Shown piece by piece: positions 52,665-61,317 of a stretch of 64,000 nt of DNA; position 1 is the first letter of the stretch; every line of letters begins with the position of its first letter. The stretch is taken from NCBI GenBank assembly GCA_027030245.1, contig JALVFE010000021.1, positions 124,001-188,000 of the forward strand, in the 5' to 3' direction. The notes beneath the pieces were generated by a model that had not been told where the DNA came from, made no database searches, and worked only from the letters and a program-made list of their open reading frames with translations. Source of the stretch: Melioribacteraceae bacterium. GTDB taxonomy: Bacteria > Bacteroidota > Ignavibacteria > Ignavibacteriales > Melioribacteraceae. The position numbers and the translations under genes are program-made.

Positions 52665-52840
52665 AAAATCCAAATATCAAATCCCAAAAACCAAATAGCC
52701 AATGACCATTGACAAGTAACTATTGACAAAAATGAATCACTTCGTTGGGGTATGTGTTTTATATTGTTATATTGTTTTATTGATTTGCCGCGCCAATAGC
52801 ATTTGTTGGTTTGAATAAGGAGTTCCTTTTAGATCCCGAA
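52665..52840. repeat. Heptad array joined to a 120-bp duplicated module
   Basis: 52665-52727 is nine consecutive heptads (AAAATCC, AAATATC, AAATCCC, AAAAACC, AAATAGC, CAATGAC, CATTGAC, AAGTAAC, TATTGAC). The last unit opens the module at 52721-52840, a direct copy of 39657-39776. In both places the array runs straight into the module with the same junction unit TATTGAC. Confidence 0.75.
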
Positions 52841-53090
52841 ACAATCCGCCAGTGGCGGACGGAATGACAGGTTTTTCTTCCCGTCATGCTGAACTTGTTT
52901 CAGCATCTAACTCAAATTACGAGTTCATTTTTAGATCCCGAAATAAATTCGGGATGACAAGAAAAAAATCCAAATAACAAATACTAAATTCCAAATAACC
53001 AGTGACTTATAACCAGTGACAAATGACGATTGACAAATGACAAGTGACAACTGACTATTTCCCAATAACAAACCACAACATACAAACCTA
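52841..53090. repeat. Palindromic units and a 17- to 18-unit heptad array
   Basis: 52830-52869 is a CCCGAAACA...CGGAATGACA unit with an inner CCGCC-agt-GGCGG stem, 52882-52907 a GCTGAAC...GTTTCAGC unit and 52934-52960 a CCCGAAAT...TTCGGG unit. 52965-53083 is 17 consecutive heptads (AAAATCC, AAATAAC, ... CAGTGAC, TTATAAC, ... AACTGAC, TATTTCC, CAATAAC, AAACCAC, AACATAC), with AAACCTA as a possible eighteenth. The last units drift from the consensus. The rest to 53216 is unique AT-rich sequence. Confidence 0.75.
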
Positions 53091-53216
53091 CTTTTACTTT
53101 TTTAATTTTTTCTAAATATTCCCGAATCACTATTTATTCTATAGCCCACTTTAATTTTACTTTGTATTGATATTGTCGCATCCCCGCACTATTTTTACTT
53201 TTTCTTAAACACTCAC

Positions 53217-54773
53217 ATGGTTTCAAATATGGCAAAAAATAAAATCGGCATAAAAGATTTTCCAAGCACCTTTTGGGTAGCAAACACAATGGAAATTTTC
53301 GAAAGGATGGCTTGGTATGGGTTTTTCGCCGTTTCATCATTATATATAACCGGGAAAGTTGAGGAAGGCGGTTTGGGATTTACCGACGAAGACTGCGGTG
53401 TTTTACAGGGAGTGGTTACTTTTTTTCTTTATCTTTTCCCGGTAGTAACCGGCGCGTTAGCAGATAGATACGGTTTCCGGAAAATGCTTTTTGCAGCTTT
53501 TACCGTTATGGTTCCCGCTTATTATTTACTCGGTCAATTTAAAACCTTCCCCACTTTCTTTCTGGCATTTATGCTCGTTGCTCTCGGGGCGTCTATGTTC
53601 AAACCGGTAATAATCGGAACAATCTCAAAAGTTACCAACGATAGAACTTCATCGCTCGGTTTCGGGATTTTTTATATGATGGTTAATATTGGCGGTTTCA
53701 TCGGACCTATTGTTGCGGGTATTGTTCGTGCATTATCTTGGAACTACGTTTTTATCGCTTCTGCAGGTTGGATTGCCGTAAATTTCATATTCGTTAGTTT
53801 CTTTTACAAAGAACCATCGGCGGAAGCTTCTTCCGAAAATCCGAGAACCCTTAAAAAAGTAATGACAGATATGGTTGAAGTTTTAGGTAACGGTAGATTT
53901 TTTCTGTTTGTTTTCGGTCTGCTATTAATACTGGTACTCGGTTCCAAATTTACATCCGACGGAACATTTACATGGTCACATATTACTTGGATTGCTTTAG
54001 GTTGGACGGTTTTCAATTTAATATATGATTTTATTTTGCGTTATTCAAAAATCAAATCCGGCAGTTGGATTATTTCTCCAATGAAATTAGGTGACTGGAA
54101 ATTCGGATTATTTTTGCTGCTAATGTCAGGATTTTGGACTTCTTTCAATCAAATATTTTATACACTTCCATTGTACATACGGGATTTCACAAATACATCG
54201 GATTTAATGCATTTTGTAAAATCAATCTTTGAGTTTTTAGGATTACCTGAAAATGTTTACAAATCGTTTTCCGGTTCAATGGCAGAAAAAGGGCAAGTAA
54301 ATCCGGAATATTTAATCAATCTGAACGCGGGAGCAATAATTCTATTTCAAGTATTCGTATCGTATTTGGTAAGCAAATTAAAACCTTTCACAACTATTTT
54401 CTACGGAACATTGATAACAGTAATAAGTTTTTCCGTATTAATCTTTGGAGAAACCGGTTGGGTTGTTGTGTTAGGTATAATAATTTTTTCTTTCGGCGAA
54501 ATGATGGCTAGCCCCAAATCCAAAGAATACACCGGGAAAATAGCGCCGCCCGACAAAGTAGCTCTTTACATGGGATATTTTTATTGGTGCGTTGCTTTGG
54601 GAAATTTATTCGGTGGAATTTTATCGGGACAATTATACGCAACGTTTGCCAGAGATATGCAGAGACCGGATTTAATGTGGCTTGTGTTTGCTATAATTGC
54701 ACTGGGTTCCGCAATTTTGGTCTTTCTTTACGATAGGTTTATCTTAAAAACAAAACGCACAACATTAAATTAA
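53217..54773 (+). CDS. MFS transporter, POT-like
   Basis: 518 residues, about 12 membrane helices. The N-terminus SNMAKNKIGIKDFPSTFWVANTMEIFERMAWYGFFAV (only the EIFERMAWYG part is diagnostic) and FGIFYMMVNIGGFIGPIVAG resemble the PTR family, but the match is weaker than for the gene at 50663. The substrate is unknown; peptides are one possibility. A second ATG at 53229 (MAKNK) is equally possible since neither has a clear ribosome-binding site. 13 bp upstream of the next transporter gene. Confidence 0.82.
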   Translation: MVSNMAKNKIGIKDFPSTFWVANTMEIFERMAWYGFFAVSSLYITGKVEEGGLGFTDEDCGVLQGVVTFFLYLFPVVTGALADRYGFRKMLFAAFTVMVPAYYLLGQFKTFPTFFLAFMLVALGASMFKPVIIGTISKVTNDRTSSLGFGIFYMMVNIGGFIGPIVAGIVRALSWNYVFIASAGWIAVNFIFVSFFYKEPSAEASSENPRTLKKVMTDMVEVLGNGRFFLFVFGLLLILVLGSKFTSDGTFTWSHITWIALGWTVFNLIYDFILRYSKIKSGSWIISPMKLGDWKFGLFLLLMSGFWTSFNQIFYTLPLYIRDFTNTSDLMHFVKSIFEFLGLPENVYKSFSGSMAEKGQVNPEYLINLNAGAIILFQVFVSYLVSKLKPFTTIFYGTLITVISFSVLIFGETGWVVVLGIIIFSFGEMMASPKSKEYTGKIAPPDKVALYMGYFYWCVALGNLFGGILSGQLYATFARDMQRPDLMWLVFAIIALGSAILVFLYDRFILKTKRTTLN

Positions 54774-54786
54774 ACCAGGGGAACTA

Positions 54787-56292
54787 ATGACTAAACCAAG
54801 ATTATCGTTTTGGCAAATTTGGAACATGAGTTTCGGATTTTTCGGTATACAATTCGGCTTTGCTCTACAAAACGCAAACGTCAGCAGAATATTTGAAACT
54901 CTGGGTGCGAGCATCGATTCCATTCCAATTTTATGGATTGCCGCTCCGGTTACAGGTTTAATCGTTCAACCCATTATCGGACACATGAGCGATAAAACAT
55001 GGACAAGATTCGGACGCAGAAGACCTTACTTCTTAGTCGGCGCCATTTTAGCTTCCCTGTCGTTAATTGTAATGCCAAATTCCCCTGCGCTTTGGGTTGC
55101 TGCGGGAATGTTATGGATTATGGACGCTTCAATTAACATTTCAATGGAACCTTTCAGAGCTTTCGTGGGAGATATGCTGCCTTCGGAGCAACGTACAATC
55201 GGATTTTCAATGCAAAGTTTTTTCATCGGGACGGGGGCTATAATAGCTTCAGCTTTACCGTATGTTTTCACCAATTTTTTTGATGTTTCCAATATTGCAC
55301 CCGAAGGTGAAATTCCTCATTCGGTTAAATTATCGTTTTACATCGGCGCGGCGGTATTTTTCTTTTCCGTTGCATGGACGGTTTTCACATCGAAAGAATA
55401 TTCACCGGAAGAACTCAAAAAATTTGACGATACCGATAAAAAAGATACTTTCCCACAAAACAACGATAAAATTTCTTTCTCACAATCCCGTAAATTTTTA
55501 AGATATGGAATTTACTGGCTAATTACCGGGATTTTATTACTCATTGTCTTTGACAATTTTATATACATGGATTACGGTTTAATGGTTCTCTTCGGCGGTG
55601 TTGCGTTGTTCGGATTTTTACAAATTCTGGCAGGATTATTATCAAAAAAAGATGATTACGAATCCGGTTTCACGACCATAATTAACGATCTTTACAAAAT
55701 GCCTAAGACCATGCGTCAATTGGCGTGGGTGCAGTTTTTCTCCTGGTTTGCCCTTTTCGCAATGTGGATTTATACAACTCCCGCAGTAACACATCATATT
55801 TACGGCGCAACCGATACAACTTCCTCGTTATATAACGAAGGAGCCGATTGGGTAGGAATTTTAATGGCGGTCTACAACGGCTTTGCCGCTGTGATGGCAT
55901 TTTTCATAATGTGGCTTGCCAAGAAAACCAATCGCAAAACGGTTCATGCAATTAGTCTTATTACAGGCGGAATAGGTTTGGCTTCATTTTATTTCATAAA
56001 AAATCCGGACTTGCTTCTGGTGAGCGAATTGGGAATCGGATTAGCTTGGGCTTCAATATTGGCAATGCCTTACGCAATATTGACCGGCGCGCTTCCGCAA
56101 AATAAAATGGGAGTTTATATGGGAATATTTAATTTCTTTATCGTAATACCACAAATTACCGCTGCCGCTATTCTCGGTTTTTTTGTTCGCGACCTTTTTG
56201 GAAACGAAGCAATTTACGCTTTATTGTTAGGTGGAGCGTCAATGGTGTTAGCCGCCGTTCTTGTTAAATTCGTTGATGATGTGGACGAATAA
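54787..56292 (+). CDS. SLC45-type MFS sugar transporter
   Basis: 501 residues, about 12 membrane helices. The N-terminal LSFWQIWNMSFGFFGIQFGF, the loop GHMSDKTWTRFGRRRPYFLVG and the late KMGVYMGIFNFFIVIPQI are typical of the SLC45 / GPH-like sugar:proton symporters, which carry maltose, sucrose or related oligosaccharides. The cytoplasmic RFGRRRPYF motif is the family hallmark. AGGGGAAC precedes the ATG. It probably forms an operon with the transporter just upstream; no glycosidase gene is nearby to reveal the sugar. Confidence 0.85.
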   Translation: MTKPRLSFWQIWNMSFGFFGIQFGFALQNANVSRIFETLGASIDSIPILWIAAPVTGLIVQPIIGHMSDKTWTRFGRRRPYFLVGAILASLSLIVMPNSPALWVAAGMLWIMDASINISMEPFRAFVGDMLPSEQRTIGFSMQSFFIGTGAIIASALPYVFTNFFDVSNIAPEGEIPHSVKLSFYIGAAVFFFSVAWTVFTSKEYSPEELKKFDDTDKKDTFPQNNDKISFSQSRKFLRYGIYWLITGILLLIVFDNFIYMDYGLMVLFGGVALFGFLQILAGLLSKKDDYESGFTTIINDLYKMPKTMRQLAWVQFFSWFALFAMWIYTTPAVTHHIYGATDTTSSLYNEGADWVGILMAVYNGFAAVMAFFIMWLAKKTNRKTVHAISLITGGIGLASFYFIKNPDLLLVSELGIGLAWASILAMPYAILTGALPQNKMGVYMGIFNFFIVIPQITAAAILGFFVRDLFGNEAIYALLLGGASMVLAAVLVKFVDDVDE

Positions 56293-56301
56293 AGTTCTCT
56301 T

Positions 56302-57471
56302 TTAATTTGCCTTCATTAACTTTAACCGCGGAGTACTGCGCTTCATTATTTCTTTCGTATCGTTAAAACTTTGCGTCATCATTTTTACGTCTTGCGGTGT
56401 AAAATATTCCGGCAAAGATTTGTTCTCCGCAGAATCATACGGAAAAATAATATATTCTTTCCCCTGCTCCGTTTTCCCTTTGAAAACCCAAAACGGCAAA
56501 AACGATAATTGTTTAAGTTTAATTTTTCCGCTTTCCATATTTTTTGTAATGGAAAAATTTAATATTGCGGATCCGTCCGAGTATCTCCATCTCTGGTTTG
56601 AAATAAAATTTCCGAGCGAATAAGCGACAAAACCTGAATCCAAATTTCCGCCTACTGTTTTAAACATCTCTACAGGTTGAAGCGTGTGCGTATGGCTTCC
56701 CAAGATAATATCGGCTCCGTGATTAATCGCAAACTTAACTATTCTCTTTTGATATTTCGAAGGTTTTCTTTCATATTCTTTTCCGAAATGAAAGTAAACG
56801 ATTATCAAATCCGGGTTTAGTTTTTGTGCATTAACAATATCCGATTCGATTCGTACAGTATCGATTTTATTTACCAGGTAACCGTTATTTTTGTTAAGTC
56901 TGATTCCGTTCGTACCGTAGGTATAAGCCAAAAGCGCAAATTTAATTCCGTTCTTCCCGAACAATTTTATCGTTTGTCTTTCTGCGGGAGATTTATTCGC
57001 ACCGACATATTCCATCCCTTGTTTTTCGATTTTCGAAAGCGTTCTTAATAATCCCGCTTTCCCTTGATCGAGCACATGATTATTTGCAGTAAATAAAATA
57101 TCAAATCCAGCAAACGACAAAGCATCTAGAAATTGGTCGGGTGAATTAAACAAAGGATAACCCGAATAACCTAATCCTTTTCCACCAATTACCGTTTCCA
57201 AATTTCCGATAAAAAAATCGGGTTGCTCAATGTAATTTTTTATCTTTCGATAAACAGGTCGGAAATCGAAACTGTCTTTTTCAATCCAAGCATAAGCGTA
57301 TTGCGTGGAGTGACACATTATATCGCCGACAACTGAGATAGAGACGGAAGAAAGAGAATCAGCTTTCGGGGGAGCATAAAAAACAGGCTCCGGTTTCTTG
57401 TCTTCCACTTGTGCACAGAAAGAAACGAATACGGAAAAAAAAATAACCGGAATGATTTTAGTAAGTTTCAT
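56302..57471 (-). CDS. CapA-family lipoprotein (metallophosphatase-like)
   Basis: 389 residues from the ATG at 57471; a longer frame to 57507 would start inside the hairpin of the preceding terminator. Signal sequence KLTKIIPVIFFSVFVSFCAQ with a candidate lipid Cys. CapA/PgsA-like motifs: SVVGDIMCHSTQ at the start of the domain, NLETVIGG, TANNHVLDQGKAG, VYFHFGKEYE and LGSHTHTLQPVE. The family is linked to poly-gamma-glutamate capsule export or hydrolysis, but most members are uncharacterised and no pgs/cap genes are nearby. Confidence 0.85.
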   Translation of the reverse strand: MKLTKIIPVIFFSVFVSFCAQVEDKKPEPVFYAPPKADSLSSVSISVVGDIMCHSTQYAYAWIEKDSFDFRPVYRKIKNYIEQPDFFIGNLETVIGGKGLGYSGYPLFNSPDQFLDALSFAGFDILFTANNHVLDQGKAGLLRTLSKIEKQGMEYVGANKSPAERQTIKLFGKNGIKFALLAYTYGTNGIRLNKNNGYLVNKIDTVRIESDIVNAQKLNPDLIIVYFHFGKEYERKPSKYQKRIVKFAINHGADIILGSHTHTLQPVEMFKTVGGNLDSGFVAYSLGNFISNQRWRYSDGSAILNFSITKNMESGKIKLKQLSFLPFWVFKGKTEQGKEYIIFPYDSAENKSLPEYFTPQDVKMMTQSFNDTKEIMKRSTPRLKLMKAN

Positions 57472-57484
57472 GGATCCCACAATA

Positions 57485-57522
57485 AAAAAGACCGATACAA
57501 TTAACACAAGTTAACTGTATCG
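57485..57522 (-). terminator. Intrinsic terminator after the Hc1-like gene
   Basis: Read on the minus strand: CGATACAGTTAAC, loop TTGT, GTTAATTGTATCG (one G:T pair), then GTCTTTTTTATTG. It ends about 14 bases before the CapA start, so it separates the two genes and the CapA gene needs its own promoter or read-through. Confidence 0.85.
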
Positions 57523-57550
57523 ATCGTTTCAAAATGATGATGAGTTTTTA

Positions 57551-57748
57551 TTAAGAACTTTTTTCGCTCTTTCTTTGGGCTTTGATTTCCTGAATTTCAT
57601 TTCTCATGTCTTGAGCCATTTTCTTTAATTCGCTTAATGCTTTACGTACCCTTGTACCCGCAGCCGATTGACCCTTAACGTAAAATTTGTGTACATCGGT
57701 TTCCATACTTTGTACGAATTCTACAAGTTTGTTATACTTATCGCTCAT
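57551..57748 (-). CDS. Histone H1-like protein (Hc1 family)
   Basis: 65 residues, helical, rich in Lys/Arg/Glu. The signature GQSAAGTRVRKALSELKKMAQ matches the small Hc1-type proteins of Bacteroidota and Chlorobiota, named after the chlamydial histone-like Hc1. Likely a nucleoid-associated DNA-binding protein. GAGAGAAAC lies upstream of the ATG. It is followed by its own strong terminator and so is probably transcribed alone and at a high level. Confidence 0.82.
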   Translation of the reverse strand: MSDKYNKLVEFVQSMETDVHKFYVKGQSAAGTRVRKALSELKKMAQDMRNEIQEIKAQRKSEKSS

Positions 57749-57784
57749 GTTTCTCTCCTTTATTTAGTTAAAAATGAAATTTAA

Positions 57785-59785
57785 TTAAAATTGTGAATTC
57801 TCCAAAACAATCTCTGCTATATCTTTAACTTCTACCTCTTCGGTTTTCTCAAAAGTTTTCACACCGTCGTTTAACATAGTCATGCAAAACGGACAAGCCG
57901 AAGCAATTGTATCGGCATTTGTAGCCAAAGCCTCTTTTGTCCGTTCTTCATTAATCCTTGTTCCTTCAGTTTCCTCCATAAACATTCTTCCGCCGCCGGC
58001 GCCGCAGCAAAAACCTTTATCTTTACTGCGTTCCATTTCAACCAGTTCAATACCATTGATTTTTCGTAGCGGTTGTCTCGGCTCTTCGTAAACTTCGTTG
58101 TAACGACCAAGATAGCAAGAATCGTGATAAGTAATTTTACTTTTAACTTCGTCGTTTTTCAGTTTAATTTTTCCTTCGTCTATTAATTTATTAATTAATT
58201 CGGTATGATGCAAAACTTCGAAGTTGCCGCCGAACTGTGGATATTCATGTTTTAATGAATTGAAGCAATGCGGACAAGCAGTTACAATTTTCTTTACTTT
58301 ATAATTCTTTAAGGTTTCAATATTTTCTTGCATCATCATTTGCGCTAAATATTCGTTACCTAATCTTCTTGCCGTATCGCCGTTGCATTTTTCCTCATTA
58401 CCCAAAATTCTGAAATCGACACCGGCTTTTTGCATTAGTTTTGCAAAAGCAACGGAAACCTTTTGATATCGCGAGTCAAAAGAACCGGCGCAACCAACCC
58501 AGAATAAATATTCTGTGTCACTGTCTTCCGCCATGGTTTTTATGTTCAATCCGTCAGCCCAATTTGCCCTGTCTTGCCAATTAAATGCCCACGGTGTAAA
58601 ATTGGTTTCGAGATTTTTAAAAACTGTGTTGAGTTCCGGCGGGAACTGAGATTCCATCAAAACCAAATCCCTTCTCATTTCAACGATTGCATCAACGTGT
58701 TCTATGGTTACAGGGCATTCTTGCATGCAGGCACCGCAAGTTGTACAAGCCCACAATTCTTCGTCTTTAATGTAATTATGAACCAAAGTTTTTTCCATGA
58801 TTTCGGGATCATCTTTTCCCTCAACCAACAATGGAGCTTTTTCCATTGTTCTTTTGCGAATATTAATTATAATTTCACGCGGGGAAAGAGCTTTACCGGT
58901 GTTAGATGCGGGACATGCATCCCAACATCTTCCGCATTCCGTACAAGAATAACCGTCGAGCAATTGCTTCCATGTTAAGTCGTTAATATCCGCAGCGCCG
59001 AACTGTTCCGCTTCCTCGTCTTCCAAATCAAGCGGGTTAAGGGCAAATTTATGTTCGCCGACTTTATGAAAAAACACGTTAAAAACAGATGTAAGCACGT
59101 GCAGATGCTTTGAATAAGGCAGGAAATTCAAAAACGAAAAAATTACAAGAATATGCATCCACCAGAAAAACTCGTAGGCAAAGTTTGCAGTTTCGCTTTC
59201 GCCGTTGAAAAATATTTTACCAAGGAACATCGAAACCGGGCGGTATTCGTATCCGGAATTTTGAAAATTATGTCGTGCGAAATCTGCCGCATTTTCTCCC
59301 AACATTCCTATTACAACCAATAAAATCATTACAAGAATTACTGTAGCATCCAATTTACTTGCTTTTCCGTGTTCCAGTCGCGGAATGTTCAAAATATATC
59401 TGCGTACCAAAGCATAAATAACCGCTAACATTACCAAGAGAGTGAAAATATCTTGAATAAAAGTGATAACCGTATAAACCGGGCCAAGAAATTCAAAACT
59501 AAAACCGGAATAAAATCCTTGGATTATAGCTTCGAGCACGGCAAGCAGAAAAACCACGAAGCCCCAAAAAATAAAAACGTGAATGGTACCGGCAACCGGA
59601 TCGCGCAAAAGTTTTTTTTGTCCGAAAACTATTGTTACAACATTTTTTAATCTTTCGCCAATGTTATCGAATCTGTTTTCATCTTTACCGGTTTTGAGAT
59701 AGGAAATTAATCTTTTTACATTCCGGAAGAAAAATCCGAATGCGATTACGAAGACAATTACGAAGATAATATTTTTCAGTTCCAT
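57785..59785 (-). CDS. Membrane Fe-S oxidoreductase (HdrD/EMO-like)
   Basis: 666 residues. An N-terminal NarI-like membrane domain (about six helices within residues 1-235). Two ferredoxin-type clusters: CTECGRCWDACPASNTGK near 275 and CTTCGACMQECPVTIEHVD near 345. A C-terminal pair of CCG domains follows (CPHCFNSLKHEYPQFGG, HDSCYLGRYN, GFCCGAGGGRMF, CPFCMTML). This layout matches heterodisulfide-reductase-like proteins that link soluble donors, such as electron transfer flavoprotein, to menaquinone (EMO type). No etfAB genes are in the window, so the donor is inferred from the family only. Confidence 0.85.
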   Translation of the reverse strand: MELKNIIFVIVFVIAFGFFFRNVKRLISYLKTGKDENRFDNIGERLKNVVTIVFGQKKLLRDPVAGTIHVFIFWGFVVFLLAVLEAIIQGFYSGFSFEFLGPVYTVITFIQDIFTLLVMLAVIYALVRRYILNIPRLEHGKASKLDATVILVMILLVVIGMLGENAADFARHNFQNSGYEYRPVSMFLGKIFFNGESETANFAYEFFWWMHILVIFSFLNFLPYSKHLHVLTSVFNVFFHKVGEHKFALNPLDLEDEEAEQFGAADINDLTWKQLLDGYSCTECGRCWDACPASNTGKALSPREIIINIRKRTMEKAPLLVEGKDDPEIMEKTLVHNYIKDEELWACTTCGACMQECPVTIEHVDAIVEMRRDLVLMESQFPPELNTVFKNLETNFTPWAFNWQDRANWADGLNIKTMAEDSDTEYLFWVGCAGSFDSRYQKVSVAFAKLMQKAGVDFRILGNEEKCNGDTARRLGNEYLAQMMMQENIETLKNYKVKKIVTACPHCFNSLKHEYPQFGGNFEVLHHTELINKLIDEGKIKLKNDEVKSKITYHDSCYLGRYNEVYEEPRQPLRKINGIELVEMERSKDKGFCCGAGGGRMFMEETEGTRINEERTKEALATNADTIASACPFCMTMLNDGVKTFEKTEEVEVKDIAEIVLENSQF

Positions 59786-59824
59786 AACTTGAATTTAACT
59801 ATTATTAGTGAAAAACTAAACTTT

Positions 59825-60655
59825 TCATAAATATTGTTTGAAAAAATTTTCCGTTTTTGTAAGAACATTTTGAAAAGGCTCCGGCACATCTTTCATCGGA
59901 TGTGTAACATCGAACGTATGGCCGGTTTTGGGAATTAAATGAATTTCCGTTTTGCTTTTATCCGACCAATCAAATAATTGTTTTGCTTCTTCAACAGTCA
60001 CCGCCAAATCGTTTTCGCCATGAACAATTAACCAAGGAATCGCAATGCTTTTGGCGGCTTTCTCCAAATTCAGAAATCCGTTTGAATTTTGAATTATATC
60101 ATCCAAAAGAGATTTGTTCAAACGCATCACTTGTTTTGTTCTGCTGTTTATCACTTCGAAATAACCGCGTTCAACCCATTCTTTTTTCTGTCTTTCCGAA
60201 TACCGGTCGAATTTCGAGATTGCCGACCATGTGGCAAGCGCTTTAATTTTACCGGTATGGAAAGCCGAAAGTAAAGCTATCGCTCCGCCGCGGCTATGAC
60301 CAATCAACCCGATTTCCGGATTATTCACAATTCCGAAATATCCGGAATTAACCGCGTTAATAACCCAATTTAATTCTTTAACCTCAAGCGAAAACGTATT
60401 CTCTGCAAATTTATCCGGTTCGGTAAATTCCACCGGATTATCCCCGATTCCGTTATGCGAAAAATTAAACGTAATAACAGAATAGCCTAATCCTGCAAAG
60501 TAATTACCGATGTACGGGAAAAAGCCCCAATCTTTAAATCCTTTAAAGCCGTGAACCGCAATTATGAATTTCTGATTTGGAAGGTTTTCCGTTCCGTAAA
60601 GGTCTAATTTAAGCCGGTTTTTGTCGGGAGTAATCAGTTCATATCCTTTCTTCAT
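59825..60655 (-). CDS. Alpha/beta hydrolase
   Basis: 276 residues. Oxyanion region VHGFKGFKDWGFFPY, nucleophile elbow GHSRGGAIAL (Ser near 120), acid in HGENDLAVTVEEA and catalytic His in PKTGHTFDV. No signal peptide, so probably cytoplasmic. The substrate cannot be read; the sequence resembles the dienelactone hydrolase/esterase group. It is a single gene, 39 bp downstream in sequence from the Fe-S oxidoreductase start, on the same strand. Confidence 0.85.
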   Translation of the reverse strand: MKKGYELITPDKNRLKLDLYGTENLPNQKFIIAVHGFKGFKDWGFFPYIGNYFAGLGYSVITFNFSHNGIGDNPVEFTEPDKFAENTFSLEVKELNWVINAVNSGYFGIVNNPEIGLIGHSRGGAIALLSAFHTGKIKALATWSAISKFDRYSERQKKEWVERGYFEVINSRTKQVMRLNKSLLDDIIQNSNGFLNLEKAAKSIAIPWLIVHGENDLAVTVEEAKQLFDWSDKSKTEIHLIPKTGHTFDVTHPMKDVPEPFQNVLTKTENFFKQYL

Positions 60656-60769
60656 ACATCAAAAATGCCCATATATTCAATAAAATGCAAGAAAAAAGAA
60701 GACTTAAACCTCGCATATTTACATAAAATTCAACGGAAATTTAAATTTAAGAGAAATGACCCGCAATTT

Positions 60770-61309
60770 TTATTTCATGAAAAGGTACGGCTTCCAGTTC
60801 TCATCAACTCTGTTAACGGATTTTAGAAGAAACACTATAAAGTTGGGTTTATGCGGAACAACTCTCAATTTCATATTTGCTTCTTCGGGCGTGCGGTTTC
60901 CTTTTTTGTTATTGCAGCGCAAACATGCCGTTACCAAATTTTCCCAAGTATCTTTACCGCCGCGGGCTTTGGGAATTACATGATCGATAGTGAACGGTAA
61001 ATCGCTTCTTCCGCAATAAGCGCACTTGTGTCCGTCTCTTTTAAGAATATTTTTCCTTGTAAGAATAATGTTTTTGTACGGAACGGCAATATAAGATTTC
61101 AATCTGATTACGCTTGGCCACGGAAAGCTGCGCGATACCGTGCGAATCTGCTTGTTTTGGTTGCTTGCCACAAGCTCGGCTTTGTGCAGAATAATTAATA
61201 TCATTGCCTTTTTGACGTTACAAATCGTCAAAGGCTCATAGCTTTGGTTAAGAAGTAATACTTTCGCGTTTAGAAAACCGTTTTTGTGAAATTTCCCGAA
61301 TGCTTCCTC
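60770..61309 (-). CDS. HNH endonuclease, start codon unresolved
   Basis: HNH nuclease domain in the C-terminal half: CAYCGRSDLPFTIDHVIPKA with the zinc CxxC and catalytic Asp-His, then WENLVTACLRCNNKKGNR with the Asn and second CxxC. The first usable in-frame start is TTG at 61231, giving 153 residues. But the frame is open to 61309, and the upstream codons read NAKVLLLNQSYEPL then TICNV, which is the conserved family N-terminus. A strong AGGAGG lies at 61306-61311. No ATG, GTG, TTG or CTG occurs in frame between the two. It may use an atypical start, or carry an indel. Confidence 0.8.
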   Translation of the reverse strand, partial: EEAFGKFHKNGFLNAKVLLLNQSYEPLTICNVKKAMILIILHKAELVASNQNKQIRTVSRSFPWPSVIRLKSYIAVPYKNIILTRKNILKRDGHKCAYCGRSDLPFTIDHVIPKARGGKDTWENLVTACLRCNNKKGNRTPEEANMKLRVVPHKPNFIVFLLKSVNRVDENWKPYLFMK

Positions 61310-61317
61310 CTAAAAAT

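Noticed and set aside
71-53083. Heptad arrays as CRISPR arrays
   Set aside because: Units are 7 bp with no spacers of constant length, and no cas gene is present.
57472-57507. The longer start for the CapA-like gene
   Set aside because: It would begin within the stem of the upstream intrinsic terminator, whereas the ATG at 57471 directly precedes a signal sequence.
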